Assembly: GCA_945865365.1 (NCBI GenBank) | Contig: CAMBDL010000015.1 | Coordinates: 1-36,722 of the forward strand | Reading direction: 5' to 3' | Source: Streptomyces griseus | GTDB taxonomy: Bacteria > Actinomycetota > Actinomycetes > Nanopelagicales > Nanopelagicaceae | Length of the DNA stretch: 36,722 nucleotides | In this document: in pieces, positions 15,141 to 24,151 of the stretch | How the letters are laid out: every line of letters begins with the position of its first letter | Position numbering within the stretch: position 1 is the first letter of the stretch | Position numbers and translations under genes: made by a program | Notes under the pieces: model-generated | What the model saw: only the letters and a program-made list of their open reading frames with translations | The model's database searches: none | What the model was told of the DNA's origin: nothing

Positions 15141-15265
15141 TTAATTCTTCAAGAATTAACAGTTCGCACACGCGTGTCGAGGCCTAGTTTGAGGCAACTA
15201 GTTCTACCTTTTTCTTATCCGAAGCAGGTTCCAACTAGTACAACTTAAATCGAGGAGCTCAGCCA
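15141..15265. other. intergenic region with inverted repeats before phoH2
   Basis: TTAATTCTT and AAGAATTAA (15141-15149, 15151-15159) form a perfect inverted repeat directly after the synthase stop. It may be an AT-rich transcript-end hairpin, but no T tract follows. Further on, AACTAGTT (15196-15203) and AACTAGT (15233-15239) can pair around a T-rich loop. GAGGAG (15252-15257) is the ribosome site of the next gene. Confidence 0.4.
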
Positions 15266-16582
15266 TTGGCTTCTAAGAGTCAAAACGGTAAGAAGACCTT
15301 TGTTTTAGATACCAGTGTTTTGCTGGCTGATCCTGGCGCGCTCTATAAGTTTGCTGAGCACGAAGTCATCATCCCTATCGCTGTAATCGGCGAATTAGAG
15401 AGTAAACGAGACCACCCAGAGCTTGGCTACTTTGCTCGGGCCGCCCTTCGAGCCCTTGATGATCTGCGCCTTACCCATGGCCGCCTTGATAAGGCGCTGA
15501 CGGTTACCCCAGAAGGTGGAACCTTGTCGGTAGAGCTCAATCACACCGACCTCTCCACTTTACCTGCGGGCTTCTTGCGCGATGGCACCAATGATTCGCG
15601 CATCTTGGCAATTGCCAAGAACTTGATGGGCGATGGCAAAGATGTAGTTCTCGTTACTAAAGATTTACCGCTTCGCGTTAAAGCCTCATCGGTGGGAGTT
15701 GAAGCTCAGGAGTATCTGGCCGAACTAGTTTCTAATAGCGGCTGGACTGGAATCGTTGAACTCGATGTTGGTTCACAGGTCATTGATGATTTGTACTCTG
15801 GCGAACGCGCCGATCATGAAGCCGCTCATGAACTTCCAGTTCATACCGGAGTCGTTCTGCACTCTGAACGCGGTAGCGCATTGGCCCGAGTCACGGCCGA
15901 CAAGCAGTTGCAATTAGTTCGAGGAGATCGCAGCGCCTTTGGTCTACATGGTCGCAGCGCTGAACAGCGCGTGGCCCTTGATCTACTTCTCGATGACTCC
16001 ATCGGCATCGTCTCACTGGGCGGTCGCGCTGGAACAGGAAAGTCGGCGTTGGCTTTGTGCGCAGGTCTTGAAGCGGTGATGGAAAAACGCGTTCATAAGA
16101 AAGTTGTGATCTTTAGACCCCTCTATCCAGTCGGTGGCCAAGAGCTCGGCTACCTTCCCGGCAGTGAGGGCGAGAAGATGTCGCCGTGGGCCCAAGCCGT
16201 CTTTGACACATTGGGTGCACTCGTTAGCCAGGCAGTAATCGATGAGATTGTTGATCGAGGTTTGATTGAAGTCTTACCACTGACACATATCCGCGGCCGC
16301 TCTCTTCACGACTCATTTGTCATCGTTGATGAAGCACAGTCACTTGAACGTGGAGTCTTACTTACAGTTCTCTCTCGAATTGGTCAGGGCTCTCGAGTAA
16401 TCTTGACTCACGATGTCGCTCAGCGCGATAACTTGCGGGTCGGTCGCCACGATGGTGTGGTCGCAGTGGTTGAAACCTTGAAAGGTCATCCGCTCTTTGC
16501 TCATATGACCTTGACTCGCAGCGAGCGCTCGCCGATCGCCGCTTTAGTCACTGAGATGCTAGAAGGCCCACTACCTGGATAA
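15266..16582 (+). CDS. phoH2: PIN-PhoH fusion ATPase (PhoH2)
   Basis: This 438-residue protein has an N-terminal PIN nuclease-like domain ([56 protein letters not shown]) and a C-terminal PhoH helicase-type ATPase with Walker [10 protein letters not shown] (residues 252-260) and Walker [13 protein letters not shown]. PhoH2 proteins are known as sequence-specific RNA unwinding and cleaving enzymes. The TTG start at 15266 is fixed by GAGGAG 8 nt upstream and by the PIN motif beginning at residue 11. It stands downstream of the isoprenyl synthase gene, as in many actinobacteria. Confidence 0.92.
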   Translation: MASKSQNGKKTFVLDTSVLLADPGALYKFAEHEVIIPIAVIGELESKRDHPELGYFARAALRALDDLRLTHGRLDKALTVTPEGGTLSVELNHTDLSTLPAGFLRDGTNDSRILAIAKNLMGDGKDVVLVTKDLPLRVKASSVGVEAQEYLAELVSNSGWTGIVELDVGSQVIDDLYSGERADHEAAHELPVHTGVVLHSERGSALARVTADKQLQLVRGDRSAFGLHGRSAEQRVALDLLLDDSIGIVSLGGRAGTGKSALALCAGLEAVMEKRVHKKVVIFRPLYPVGGQELGYLPGSEGEKMSPWAQAVFDTLGALVSQAVIDEIVDRGLIEVLPLTHIRGRSLHDSFVIVDEAQSLERGVLLTVLSRIGQGSRVILTHDVAQRDNLRVGRHDGVVAVVETLKGHPLFAHMTLTRSERSPIAALVTEMLEGPLPG

Positions 16583-16703
16583 GGCTTTAATAGCCCCAGA
16601 ATCAATCTCACAGTCACATTTGGTACATTTCGGACATTCCCCTTACTGACCTGCGCTTTTATCCATCCACAGGTAGATACTTTCCTGAGAGTTTTTGATT
16701 CAT

Positions 16704-16819
16704 GCGGGATTTGATTTGCCGATGTCACTCCCGCCCGTCAGGCTATGCCTATTCCCCGTTAGCTATGAGCCTCATTGAGGCTGATAACGCACGGGCTCAA
16801 CGGTGAGAGGAGGGGTGAC
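16704..16819 (+). promoter_or_regulatory. possible structured mRNA leader of the transglycosylase gene
   Basis: Several pairings can close: GCCCGT/ACGGGC (16733-16738 with 16791-16796) enclosing AGGC-TAT-GCCT (16740-16750) and a two-part stem CGTTA/TAACG (16757-16761 with 16785-16789) plus AGCCTC/GAGGCT (16768-16773 with 16777-16782). This gives a three-way junction. An alternative GCGGGA/TCCCGC stem (16704-16709 with 16729-16734) would compete with the closing helix. The ribosome site AGGAGG (16808-16813) follows directly. No known riboswitch consensus was recognised. Confidence 0.4.
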
Positions 16820-17407
16820 GTGAAGTATGTAAATAAGTCGGCGGCCATCTGGGGCGTCGTTGCCTCCATGCTCATTCTCTCGTCGGCGCTGCCAAGCGCC
16901 TATGGTCTTGATTTTCCTATGAACTCGCAGATTGAGATTAACCCTGACGCCGCCGTGCTAGCCGCCGAGGTCGATCCCATGGCCAGCTCTGTTCCACTCT
17001 TTGGCTCTATCGAACTTGCCGCTACTCCAATAGGCGTCGTCTTCTCAAGTGATATCGCCTTGGTCTCTGCCATCAGTCGCCAGGTTGAGATGGCTCGCAC
17101 ACCCTTTGGTGCCAAGAAAGTTGCTCAAGAGATTTTAGTAACCGAGTTTGGTTTTAGTAATACTCAGTATTCATGCCTTAATAGTCTGTGGACTAAAGAG
17201 AGCCATTGGAACTACAAGGCCCATAACTACAGCTCGGGTGCACATGGAATTGCCCAAGCGTTGCCAGCTGAGAAGATGAGCGTTGTTGGAACTGACTGGC
17301 GCACTAATCCAGTGACTCAGATTCGCTGGGGACTTCGCTACATCACAATTCGCTATGACACTCCATGTAAGGCGTGGTCACACTTTAAATCTAAGGGTTA
17401 CTACTAA
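16820..17407 (+). CDS. secreted lytic transglycosylase-like protein
   Basis: The 195-residue protein has a signal peptide (MKYVNKSAAIWGVVASMLIL...SAYG) and a C-terminal SLT-like lysozyme fold. The likely catalytic Glu127 sits in SLWTKESHWNYKAHN, and SSGAHGIAQALPAEKM plus TNPVTQIRWGLRYI match the actinobacterial transglycosylase pattern. Such enzymes cleave peptidoglycan glycan strands. I prefer GTG 16820, which has AGGAGG 6 nt upstream and gives a proper signal peptide, over an upstream in-frame TTG at 16775. The preceding 237 bp hold no gene but contain the potential structured leader. Confidence 0.85.
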   Translation: MKYVNKSAAIWGVVASMLILSSALPSAYGLDFPMNSQIEINPDAAVLAAEVDPMASSVPLFGSIELAATPIGVVFSSDIALVSAISRQVEMARTPFGAKKVAQEILVTEFGFSNTQYSCLNSLWTKESHWNYKAHNYSSGAHGIAQALPAEKMSVVGTDWRTNPVTQIRWGLRYITIRYDTPCKAWSHFKSKGYY

Positions 17408-17424
17408 AGCTCATTTAAGCTTTA
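17405..17424. terminator. short bidirectional hairpin between convergent genes
   Basis: TAAAGCT (17405-17411) and AGCTTTA (17418-17424) are perfect inverted arms around six bases and cover the stop codons of both converging genes (17407 plus, 17415 minus). It may end both transcripts, but the stem is short and no long T tract follows. Confidence 0.35.
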
Positions 17425-19064
17425 ACGCCAATTCGTAACGGCGCAGATGTAGCGGCGTAGAAATCATTGCCCTTATCATCGACAACGATGAAGGCTGGAA
17501 AATCTACGACATCGATCTTCCAGACAGCCTCCATTCCTAGCTCTTCAAAATCTAAAACCTCAACCTTAGTAATGCACTCCAACGCCAACCGAGCCGCAGG
17601 TCCGCCGATTGATCCTAAATAGAAGCCACCATTGTTTTTACAGGCATCGGTAACGGCCTTTGAGCGATTGCCCTTTGCCAACATAACCAAGGATCCACCC
17701 TGTGATTGAAAGTAATCGACATATGAATCCATGCGACCGGCAGTAGTTGGACCAAAGGAGCCGGATGCATAGCCCGCAGGTGTCTTAGCTGGGCCTGCGT
17801 AGTAGACCGCGTATTTTTGTAAATACTCAGGCATTGGCTCGCCCGCATCCATCGCCGCTTTAATTCTGGCATGGGCCAAGTCTCGCGCTACAACTAAGGT
17901 TCCTGTCAGTGAGAGCCGGGTCTTCACGCGATGTTTGGAGAGTTCGGCGCAGATCGCATCCATCGGTTGGTTTAAATCGATCGCTACAACCTCATCATCT
18001 AGATGCTCATCGGTAGTCTCAGGCAGAAAATGCGCTGGGTCGCGTTCAAGCACTTCTAGAAAGATCCCATCTTTGGTGATCTTGGCCTTAGCTTGGCGAT
18101 CTGCCGAACATGAGACTGCGATCGCTATGGGCAGCGATGCTCCGTGGCGAGGCAGACGCACAACTCGAACATCGTGACAGAAATACTTTCCACCAAACTG
18201 CGCGCCGATTCCTAAGGTGCGAGTAAGTTCAAGGACCGCTTGCTCTAGCTCTAGGTCGCGAAAGCCATGACCCGTTGCCGCATCTCCACTAGTTGGCAGT
18301 GAATCTAAATATTTAGTACTTGCTAACTTGGCCGTCTTAACCGTGTGCTCGGCGCTGGTGCCACCGATGACAATTGCTAGGTGATAGGGAGGGCAGGCCG
18401 CGGTTCCGATCGAGCGCAGTTTTTCATCCAGCCACTCCATAAAGGAGGTTGGATTTAAAATCGCCTTCGTCTCTTGATAGAGAAAAGATTTATTCGCGCT
18501 GCCGCCACCTTTTGCGATAAATAAGAAGCTGTACTCATCGGGGTGATCGCTATCGGCTAAGATCTCAATCTGAGCTGGCAGGTTAGTGCCAGTATTTTTC
18601 TCATCCCAAGTTGTCACTGGGGCCAACTGTGAGTATCGAAGATTTAACGTGGTGAAGGCATCGTAAACACCCTTTGAAATCGCAACTTCATCCTTAGATG
18701 TCGTTAAAACATACTGGCCTTTTTTAGCCATCACTAATGCCGTGCCAGTGTCTTGGCACATCGGCAAGACACCACCGGCTGAGATATTGGCATTTTTCAA
18801 AAGATCAGTTGCGACAAAGCGATCATTTGCTGAGGCCTCTGGGTCGGCGATGATGTTTGCCAGTTGTTGCAAATGATCCGGTCGTAAGTAATGTGAAATA
18901 TCATGAATCGCTTCGGCCGTTAATTTCTCTAAGGCGCTGGCTGAAACCTGGAGAAACTCTCGATCGCCTAGCTTTACAACGCTCACGCCTTCGCGACTAA
19001 CAAGGCGATACGTAGTCTCATCCTCGCCCAAGGGTAGAAGCTCCGAGTAAGAAAAAACCGTCAT
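17415..19064 (-). CDS. fumarate hydratase, class I iron-sulfur type
   Basis: The 549-residue enzyme interconverts fumarate and malate in the citric acid cycle. It is the single-chain class I type (FumA/FumB-like), with the three cluster cysteines expected for a [4Fe-4S] dehydratase: Cys103 in [11 protein letters not shown], Cys224 in [11 protein letters not shown] and Cys319 in [13 protein letters not shown]. Active-site regions include GGTSAEH and the C-terminal [19 protein letters not shown]. It starts 2 bp after the xseB stop, so it is the last gene of an xseA-xseB-fum operon. Mycobacteria keep an unrelated class II fumarase (Rv1098c) in the same neighbourhood. Confidence 0.93.
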   Translation of the reverse strand: MTVFSYSELLPLGEDETTYRLVSREGVSVVKLGDREFLQVSASALEKLTAEAIHDISHYLRPDHLQQLANIIADPEASANDRFVATDLLKNANISAGGVLPMCQDTGTALVMAKKGQYVLTTSKDEVAISKGVYDAFTTLNLRYSQLAPVTTWDEKNTGTNLPAQIEILADSDHPDEYSFLFIAKGGGSANKSFLYQETKAILNPTSFMEWLDEKLRSIGTAACPPYHLAIVIGGTSAEHTVKTAKLASTKYLDSLPTSGDAATGHGFRDLELEQAVLELTRTLGIGAQFGGKYFCHDVRVVRLPRHGASLPIAIAVSCSADRQAKAKITKDGIFLEVLERDPAHFLPETTDEHLDDEVVAIDLNQPMDAICAELSKHRVKTRLSLTGTLVVARDLAHARIKAAMDAGEPMPEYLQKYAVYYAGPAKTPAGYASGSFGPTTAGRMDSYVDYFQSQGGSLVMLAKGNRSKAVTDACKNNGGFYLGSIGGPAARLALECITKVEVLDFEELGMEAVWKIDVVDFPAFIVVDDKGNDFYAATSAPLRIGVKA

Positions 19065-19066
19065 TA

Positions 19067-19255
19067 TTACGGCTTCACCGCATCGAGCTTCTTTTTAGCA
19101 CCATCGAGCCACTCTTGGCAGATCGCAGCTAAGGCTTCACCGCGCTCCCAGAGCTTTAAGGACTCTTCCAACGTTGCACTGCCGGTTTCAAGGGCGGCAA
19201 CAACCTCGGCCAGCTCATCGCGGGCGGCTTCATAGGAGATCTTCATCTGCGTCAT
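19067..19255 (-). CDS. xseB: exodeoxyribonuclease VII small subunit
   Basis: The 62-residue protein is a helical hairpin of the XseB family. It has [20 protein letters not shown], then [21 protein letters not shown] and a Lys-rich end, the usual family length. It binds XseA to form the single-strand-specific exonuclease VII. It begins 9 bp after the xseA stop, with fum 2 bp beyond its own stop. Confidence 0.92.
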   Translation of the reverse strand: MTQMKISYEAARDELAEVVAALETGSATLEESLKLWERGEALAAICQEWLDGAKKKLDAVKP

Positions 19256-19264
19256 GGTGTAAAT

Positions 19265-20473
19265 CTACTCCTTCATAGCAGTCACTGTGGCATTGGTCTC
19301 GCCCTTGGCTAAACGAAGGCGCAGTAAATCTCCGGCTTTTAACGCCTTAGCATCGCGTGCGATATCGCCATTGGCTAACTGCACCACTGAGTAGCCTCGG
19401 TCAAGGGTTGCTTGCGGAGACAGAGCGCGCACTCGGGCCTTGATCTGCACTAACTCTTCTTTAGCTAACTTCACGTGGCTGGCACAACTGCGATGAGAGC
19501 GTTGGCGATAGGCAGTGAGGATTTCAGCACGACTCGTAATAATCACATGTGGATCTTTCATTACTGGGCGATCTTTAAAGCTTGCGATTCGCGCCTTTTC
19601 TAAATCAATGAGTGCCATAAGTTTTCTGCGGGCACGCTCGCGTAGCTCTTCAATCATTTCAATCTCTTGCGCAATATCTGGTACAACATGTTTAGCGGCA
19701 TCGGTTGGTGTAGATGCACGAAAATCTGCGACTAGATCCAGCAGCGGTGAATCCTTTTCATGGCCAATGGCGCTAACGATGGGAGTCTCACATGAAGCGG
19801 CTAATCGCACTAAACCCTCATCGCTAAATGGCAGCAGATCTTCAAAGGATCCGCCGCCGCGTGTAATAACAATGACCTCAACATCGGTATCGGCCTCAAG
19901 CTCTCTTAACGCTGCCGACACTTCAGTAACTGCTGCAGCGCCCTGCACTGCCACTTCACGGATTTCAAAGATCACACCAGGCCAACGTCGCCTTGCATTT
20001 TCAACGACATCTTTTTCAGCATCGGTATTGCGTCCGCAGATAAGCCCCACTTTTTTCGGCAGAAGCGGAAGTTCGACTTTACGATCAAAATCAAATAAAC
20101 CTTCACCCGCTAGCAAAGTTTTCAACGCTTCAAGGCGGGCCAATAGTTCACCGACTCCCACTTGGCGAATTTCACGGGCCGACAAAGTGAGCGAACCATT
20201 TTTTGTATACCAGGATGGCTTTGCATATAAAACTACGCGAGCGTTGGGCGGCAGCGGTTGGGCGGCAGCGATAACTGATTTATGGCACATCACCGACAAC
20301 GACATATCAACGCTGGGATCGCGCAGGCGAATAAAGGCCATCATTCCGCTGCGTTCATTGAGTTCACTTATTTCGCCCTCAACCCAAATAGGGCCTAAGC
20401 GATCGACGTACTCTTTAATGGCTTCAGTAACTACCTGCACTGATGCAGGGGCCTCACTTGAAGTTTCAAACAT
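19265..20473 (-). CDS. xseA: exodeoxyribonuclease VII large subunit
   Basis: This 402-residue protein has the XseA order of domains: an N-terminal OB fold (IWVEGEISELNERSGMMAFI), a catalytic domain (VGLICGRNTDAEKDVVENAR; VIVITRGGGSFEDLLPFSDE; PIVSAIGHEKDSPLLDLVAD), a long coiled coil and a C-terminal strand region (LDRGYSVVQLANGDIARDA). It degrades single-stranded DNA from both ends together with XseB. ATG 20473 has a TAGGCT -10 box 6 nt upstream (minus strand), suggesting a leaderless mRNA. It is divergent from ispH. Confidence 0.94.
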   Translation of the reverse strand: MFETSSEAPASVQVVTEAIKEYVDRLGPIWVEGEISELNERSGMMAFIRLRDPSVDMSLSVMCHKSVIAAAQPLPPNARVVLYAKPSWYTKNGSLTLSAREIRQVGVGELLARLEALKTLLAGEGLFDFDRKVELPLLPKKVGLICGRNTDAEKDVVENARRRWPGVIFEIREVAVQGAAAVTEVSAALRELEADTDVEVIVITRGGGSFEDLLPFSDEGLVRLAASCETPIVSAIGHEKDSPLLDLVADFRASTPTDAAKHVVPDIAQEIEMIEELRERARRKLMALIDLEKARIASFKDRPVMKDPHVIITSRAEILTAYRQRSHRSCASHVKLAKEELVQIKARVRALSPQATLDRGYSVVQLANGDIARDAKALKAGDLLRLRLAKGETNATVTAMKE

Positions 20474-20479
20474 GGGATG

Positions 20480-20492
20480 AGCCTAATAGACT
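20480..20492. promoter_or_regulatory. head-to-head leaderless -10 boxes of xseA and ispH
   Basis: TAGACT (20487-20492) lies 6 nt before the ispH ATG at 20499. On the minus strand TAGGCT (20485-20480) lies 6 nt before the xseA ATG at 20473. The boxes are one base apart, and only 25 bp separate the start codons. No Shine-Dalgarno is seen for either gene. Confidence 0.6.
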
Positions 20493-20498
20493 CACCCC

Positions 20499-21455
20499 AT
20501 GGCTAAGAGAGTTCTACTTGCTGCGCCTCGCGGATATTGCGCGGGGGTGGATCGCGCAGTTGTAACCGTTGAAAAAGCCTTAGAGCTCTACGGTGCTCCG
20601 GTCTATGTGCGAAAACAGATCGTTCACAATGTGCATGTTGTGGCAAGCCTTGAAGCTAAAGGCGCCATCTTTGTAGATGAGACCGATGAAGTTCCAGAGG
20701 GTAAGACCGTAGTTTTTTCGGCCCACGGCGTTGCACCCAGTGTTCATGCCGAGGCGGCATCACGTAGTTTGAAAACGATCGATGCAACCTGTCCGCTGGT
20801 AACTAAAGTTCACAACGAGGTGCGCCGATTTGCTAGCGAAGATGCTGAGATCTTATTGATCGGCCACCATGGCCACGAAGAGGTTGAGGGCACGGCCGGT
20901 GAGGCGATCGACAAGGTTCGAGTTATCGATGGCTTAGATGGCGCTCGCACTGTGGTGCCAACACCAGGTAAAAAACTAGTCTGGTTATCGCAGACAACGT
21001 TGAGCGTGGATGAGACGCTATCTGCAGTTGCGATTTTGAAAGAGCGCTTTCCAGATATTCAAGATCCGCCCAGTGATGATATTTGTTATGCCACACAAAA
21101 TCGCCAAGAAGCGATTAAAGCTATCTCGGCTAGGGCTGATTTAGTTATCGTTGTTGGCTCACTGAACTCTTCAAACTCGGTGCGCTTAGTTGAAGTTGCA
21201 TTGGAGTACGGGGCAAAGGCTTCACACTTAGTTGACTATGCCAGCCAGATTCAAGAGCACTGGTTAGATAACGTTGAAACTATTGGATTAACAAGTGGCG
21301 CATCGGTACCAGAGATCTTGGTCGATGATGTTTTAATCTGGTTAGCCCAGCGCGGTTTTGGTGATGTTGAAACGGTAACGGCTATGAAGGAGTCATTGCT
21401 CTTCTCACTTCCGCCAGAGCTTCGTAAAGATCTCAAAGCTGCGGGTAAGGCCTAA
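20499..21455 (+). CDS. ispH: 4-hydroxy-3-methylbut-2-enyl diphosphate reductase
   Basis: The 318-residue iron-sulfur enzyme carries out the last step of the MEP (non-mevalonate) isoprenoid pathway, giving IPP and DMAPP. The three conserved cluster cysteines are Cys14 (PRGYCAGV), Cys98 ([11 protein letters not shown]) and Cys196 ([11 protein letters not shown]). The SHGVAP-type (here SAHGVAP), [10 protein letters not shown] and [11 protein letters not shown] motifs match the family. It provides precursors for the Z-isoprenyl synthase encoded at 14349-15140. Confidence 0.95.
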   Translation: MAKRVLLAAPRGYCAGVDRAVVTVEKALELYGAPVYVRKQIVHNVHVVASLEAKGAIFVDETDEVPEGKTVVFSAHGVAPSVHAEAASRSLKTIDATCPLVTKVHNEVRRFASEDAEILLIGHHGHEEVEGTAGEAIDKVRVIDGLDGARTVVPTPGKKLVWLSQTTLSVDETLSAVAILKERFPDIQDPPSDDICYATQNRQEAIKAISARADLVIVVGSLNSSNSVRLVEVALEYGAKASHLVDYASQIQEHWLDNVETIGLTSGASVPEILVDDVLIWLAQRGFGDVETVTAMKESLLFSLPPELRKDLKAAGKA

Positions 21456-21869
21456 CTACTTACTGCTGCGGGCTTTTGATGGCCTCTTTTTAGCTCGCGC
21501 ATTGAAAAAAACAAACCAACCGTAGAGCGCACCGATTATGAGAAATGGCGCTTCACTGGCGAGGGCTGCAATAAAGTCGATTCCAACACGAGATGGTCTA
21601 AAACCATCGAGAATGAGAATCCAGAATCCAGCGATCGCTGCAAATGCTAAAGGCGGGGTTACAACTGCGACATAGGTCGTGCCTGGGCGACCAAAACGGA
21701 TGCCACCAAAAAATGCGACAAGCAGTGCCAGACCAGTAAGAATTCCCACTCCACTGCGCAGAGTGAGTTCGATAAAGGTGAAGAGGCCTATGACAAAGGC
21801 TTGCAGAACTACGATGCCCTGCTTTTTTAAACCAGGTCCGGTAATTGCAATCTGCTTGAGCGCGCTCAT
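21456..21869 (-). CDS. DUF6542-like membrane protein
   Basis: This 137-residue protein has about four hydrophobic helices and a basic tail (NARAKKRPSKARSSK). GIRFGRPGTTYVAVVTPPLAF is the most conserved-looking part. Small membrane proteins of this kind lie next to ispH in other actinobacteria; the DUF6542 assignment is from memory of that family. It begins immediately after the rmuC stop (TAGATG), indicating coupling. Its own stop abuts the ispH stop. Function unknown. Confidence 0.7.
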   Translation of the reverse strand: MSALKQIAITGPGLKKQGIVVLQAFVIGLFTFIELTLRSGVGILTGLALLVAFFGGIRFGRPGTTYVAVVTPPLAFAAIAGFWILILDGFRPSRVGIDFIAALASEAPFLIIGALYGWFVFFNARAKKRPSKARSSK

Positions 21870-23024
21870 CTACTTATCTCCATCGCTAATCTCTTCTGCA
21901 TCGATAAAATCATCCTCAGCTGTAAGCTCCACATTGTTAAGTTCGCGCACGGCACCGGGGGCCTCTGGGTATTCAATGGCCAGTTTATCTTTATCGCCCG
22001 ATACACCCAAGTTATGAATTCGCCTAGCTGGGCTGAGTACTGTCTTTTCAGCCGTTGGAACTAAATCCTCATAGGCTTTGGCAGTAGATGTAATGGCCTT
22101 ACCAACTGCAACGATCTTGGTATGCAGCAACGTGATGTTCTTTAAAAATGTGCTGGCAACCTTTTGAATCTCATCGGCATTTTCAGCTAACTTATTGCGC
22201 GTAAAGATAAATCCAATTGTTCGCAGTAATGCCATCATCGATGTAGGAGTTGCAATAGTGACGCCTACTTTAAAGGCTTTTTCGAGGAAGTTTGGATCGA
22301 TGCGTAGCGCCTCTGATAAAAGCGTTTCAAAGGGCACAAAGAGAACAACAAAGTCTGGTGAGCCCGCCGACTTGTGATAGCCGCGCTTGGCAAGGGCTTG
22401 AACGTGTTTGAGTAAATCATCGGTGTGCTGTTTAAAGAACTCATCGCGCGCCGATTGCACCTCGGTACCAAAGGCCTCTAAGAATCGATCGAAGGGAAAC
22501 TTAGAGTCGATAAAAATCGAACTGCCGCCGGGCATATTCACTGTGATATCTGGTATTCCTGATGAGTCGGCATCGGTGGTAGATCTCTGCCTGCTGTACT
22601 CGTGGCCTTCGCGCAAGCCCGCACCTTGGAGTAAGAGCTCTAACTGTGCCTCACCAAACTTTCCGCGAACTTGGCTGTTACTTAATGCACCGGCAATTTT
22701 TTTAGTCTCATCAAAGATCGATTCAGATGCTCGGCGCATCTCATTAATAGTTGTCTCTAACTTTGCCTCGGCCTCAGTGCGAATACGGTTAGCCTCAGCG
22801 GCCTGTGTTGATAGTTTGTTCACTGAATCCTTCATAGCAACAAGCTCGGCATTTAACTTAACGGCCGATTCAGTCTTGCCGCGCTCGGCCGCTAACTGCG
22901 CTTTGTAATCATCGAGCAGCGCGCGATCGGCCACAGCGCTGCCAGATTTAAGGGCGCGCACCAGATAGCCAACTGCTGCTCCTGCGATTAGGCCTATAAG
23001 AAGAGTGGTTACGTATGCGGGCAT
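21870..23024 (-). CDS. rmuC: DNA recombination protein RmuC
   Basis: The 384-residue protein has an N-terminal membrane anchor (VTTLLIGLIAGAAVGYLV), a coiled coil to about residue 110, then the RmuC nuclease-like core: SNSQVRGKFGEAQLELLLQ-like (NSQVRGKFGEAQLELLL), IPDITVNMPGGSSIFIDSKF and FVPFETLLSEALR, with a later FIFTRNKLAENADEIQK. RmuC limits rearrangements at inverted repeats. It is followed without a gap by the DUF6542-like gene. Confidence 0.92.
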   Translation of the reverse strand: MPAYVTTLLIGLIAGAAVGYLVRALKSGSAVADRALLDDYKAQLAAERGKTESAVKLNAELVAMKDSVNKLSTQAAEANRIRTEAEAKLETTINEMRRASESIFDETKKIAGALSNSQVRGKFGEAQLELLLQGAGLREGHEYSRQRSTTDADSSGIPDITVNMPGGSSIFIDSKFPFDRFLEAFGTEVQSARDEFFKQHTDDLLKHVQALAKRGYHKSAGSPDFVVLFVPFETLLSEALRIDPNFLEKAFKVGVTIATPTSMMALLRTIGFIFTRNKLAENADEIQKVASTFLKNITLLHTKIVAVGKAITSTAKAYEDLVPTAEKTVLSPARRIHNLGVSGDKDKLAIEYPEAPGAVRELNNVELTAEDDFIDAEEISDGDK

Positions 23025-23075
23025 GGGCCTATCGTGGCAGTTTGCACTGACATTTGCGCGTAGGCTCTACCGCCT

Positions 23076-24149
23076 ATGAGTCTTTCTATCGGAATCGTCG
23101 GCATGCCCAATGTGGGAAAGTCCACCCTTTTTAACGCCCTGACGAAGAACAATGTTCTAGCGGCCAACTACCCCTTTGCCACCATCGAGCCCAATGTCGG
23201 CGTTGTCGGTGTTCCCGATACACGCCTTGCCGCTCTGGCCACGATCGTAGGTTCACACACTTTGTTGCCAGCCGTTGTCTCATTCGTCGATATCGCTGGA
23301 ATCGTTAAAGGCGCATCTGAGGGTGCCGGCCTTGGCAATAAGTTCTTGGCCAATATCCGTGAGACCGATGCGATCTGCCAAGTGATTCGCGTCTTTAGCG
23401 ATGGCGATGTTATTCACGTCGAAGGTCGCGTTGATCCAGCAAGTGACATGGAGATTATCAATACCGAATTAGCGCTCGCCGATTTACAGACGATTGAAAA
23501 AGCGCTTCCACGACTTGAAAAAGAGGCGCGCGTTAATAAAGAGCGCCAACATGTTGTGGATGCAGTTAAAGAGGCCGAAGCCGTTCTCAACGCCGGGAAG
23601 CCATTATCGAGCAGTAAAGTCGATCTCTCACTTGTCGCCGAACTTCAGCTATTAACAGCTAAACCATTTCTCTATGTCTTTAACGTTGATGCCGCCGAAT
23701 TAAGCGATGAAGAGTTGCGCACACAGTTAGCGGCTCTGGTTGCACCAGCTGAAGCGATTTTTCTTGATGCCAAGACTGAGGCTGAATTAACTGAACTCAG
23801 CGATGAGGATGCACTAGAGCTTTTACAGTCGATTGGTTTAGAGGAGCCAGGGCTCGCAACGTTGGCCCACGTTGGCTTTCGAACATTAGGTTTGCAAACA
23901 TATTTAACTGCTGGACCAAAAGAAGTACGTGCGTGGACGATTCATAAAGGTGACACTGCGCCAATGGCCGCAGGTGTGATTCACACCGATTTCCAAAAGG
24001 GTTTTATCAAAGCTGAAATTGTGAGCTTCGATGATTTAGTCGCTGCGGGCTCAATGGCCGAAGCAAAAGCAAAGGGCAAGGTACGTATGGAAGGTAAGGA
24101 CTACATCATGCATGATGGGGATGTTGTTGAATTTAGGTTCAACGTTTAA
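23076..24149 (+). CDS. ychF: YchF/OLA1-type P-loop ATPase
   Basis: This 357-residue protein is an Obg-family member. Motifs are G1 GMPNVGKSTLFNAL, G3 region DIAGIVKGASEGAGLGNKFL, a coiled-coil insertion and a C-terminal TGS domain (LQTYLTAGPKEVRAWTIHKG to VEFRFNV). YchF proteins prefer ATP because the G4 motif is NxxE; here the corresponding site reads NVDA (residues 203-206). TAGGCT at 23061-23066 lies 9 nt before the ATG, so a very short or absent leader is likely. It is convergent with the aminotransferase gene, with 2 bp between stops. Confidence 0.94.
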   Translation: MSLSIGIVGMPNVGKSTLFNALTKNNVLAANYPFATIEPNVGVVGVPDTRLAALATIVGSHTLLPAVVSFVDIAGIVKGASEGAGLGNKFLANIRETDAICQVIRVFSDGDVIHVEGRVDPASDMEIINTELALADLQTIEKALPRLEKEARVNKERQHVVDAVKEAEAVLNAGKPLSSSKVDLSLVAELQLLTAKPFLYVFNVDAAELSDEELRTQLAALVAPAEAIFLDAKTEAELTELSDEDALELLQSIGLEEPGLATLAHVGFRTLGLQTYLTAGPKEVRAWTIHKGDTAPMAAGVIHTDFQKGFIKAEIVSFDDLVAAGSMAEAKAKGKVRMEGKDYIMHDGDVVEFRFNV

Positions 24150-24151
24150 TT

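Noticed and set aside
15141..15159. Strong intrinsic terminator after the isoprenyl synthase gene
   Set aside because: The inverted repeat is perfect but AT-rich with a one-base centre, and no T tract follows, so it was kept only as a note on the intergenic region.
16583..16819. c-di-AMP (ydaO-type) riboswitch before the transglycosylase gene
   Set aside because: GGGGTGA occurs at 16812-16818, but it overlaps the ribosome site and the other conserved blocks of that motif are missing.
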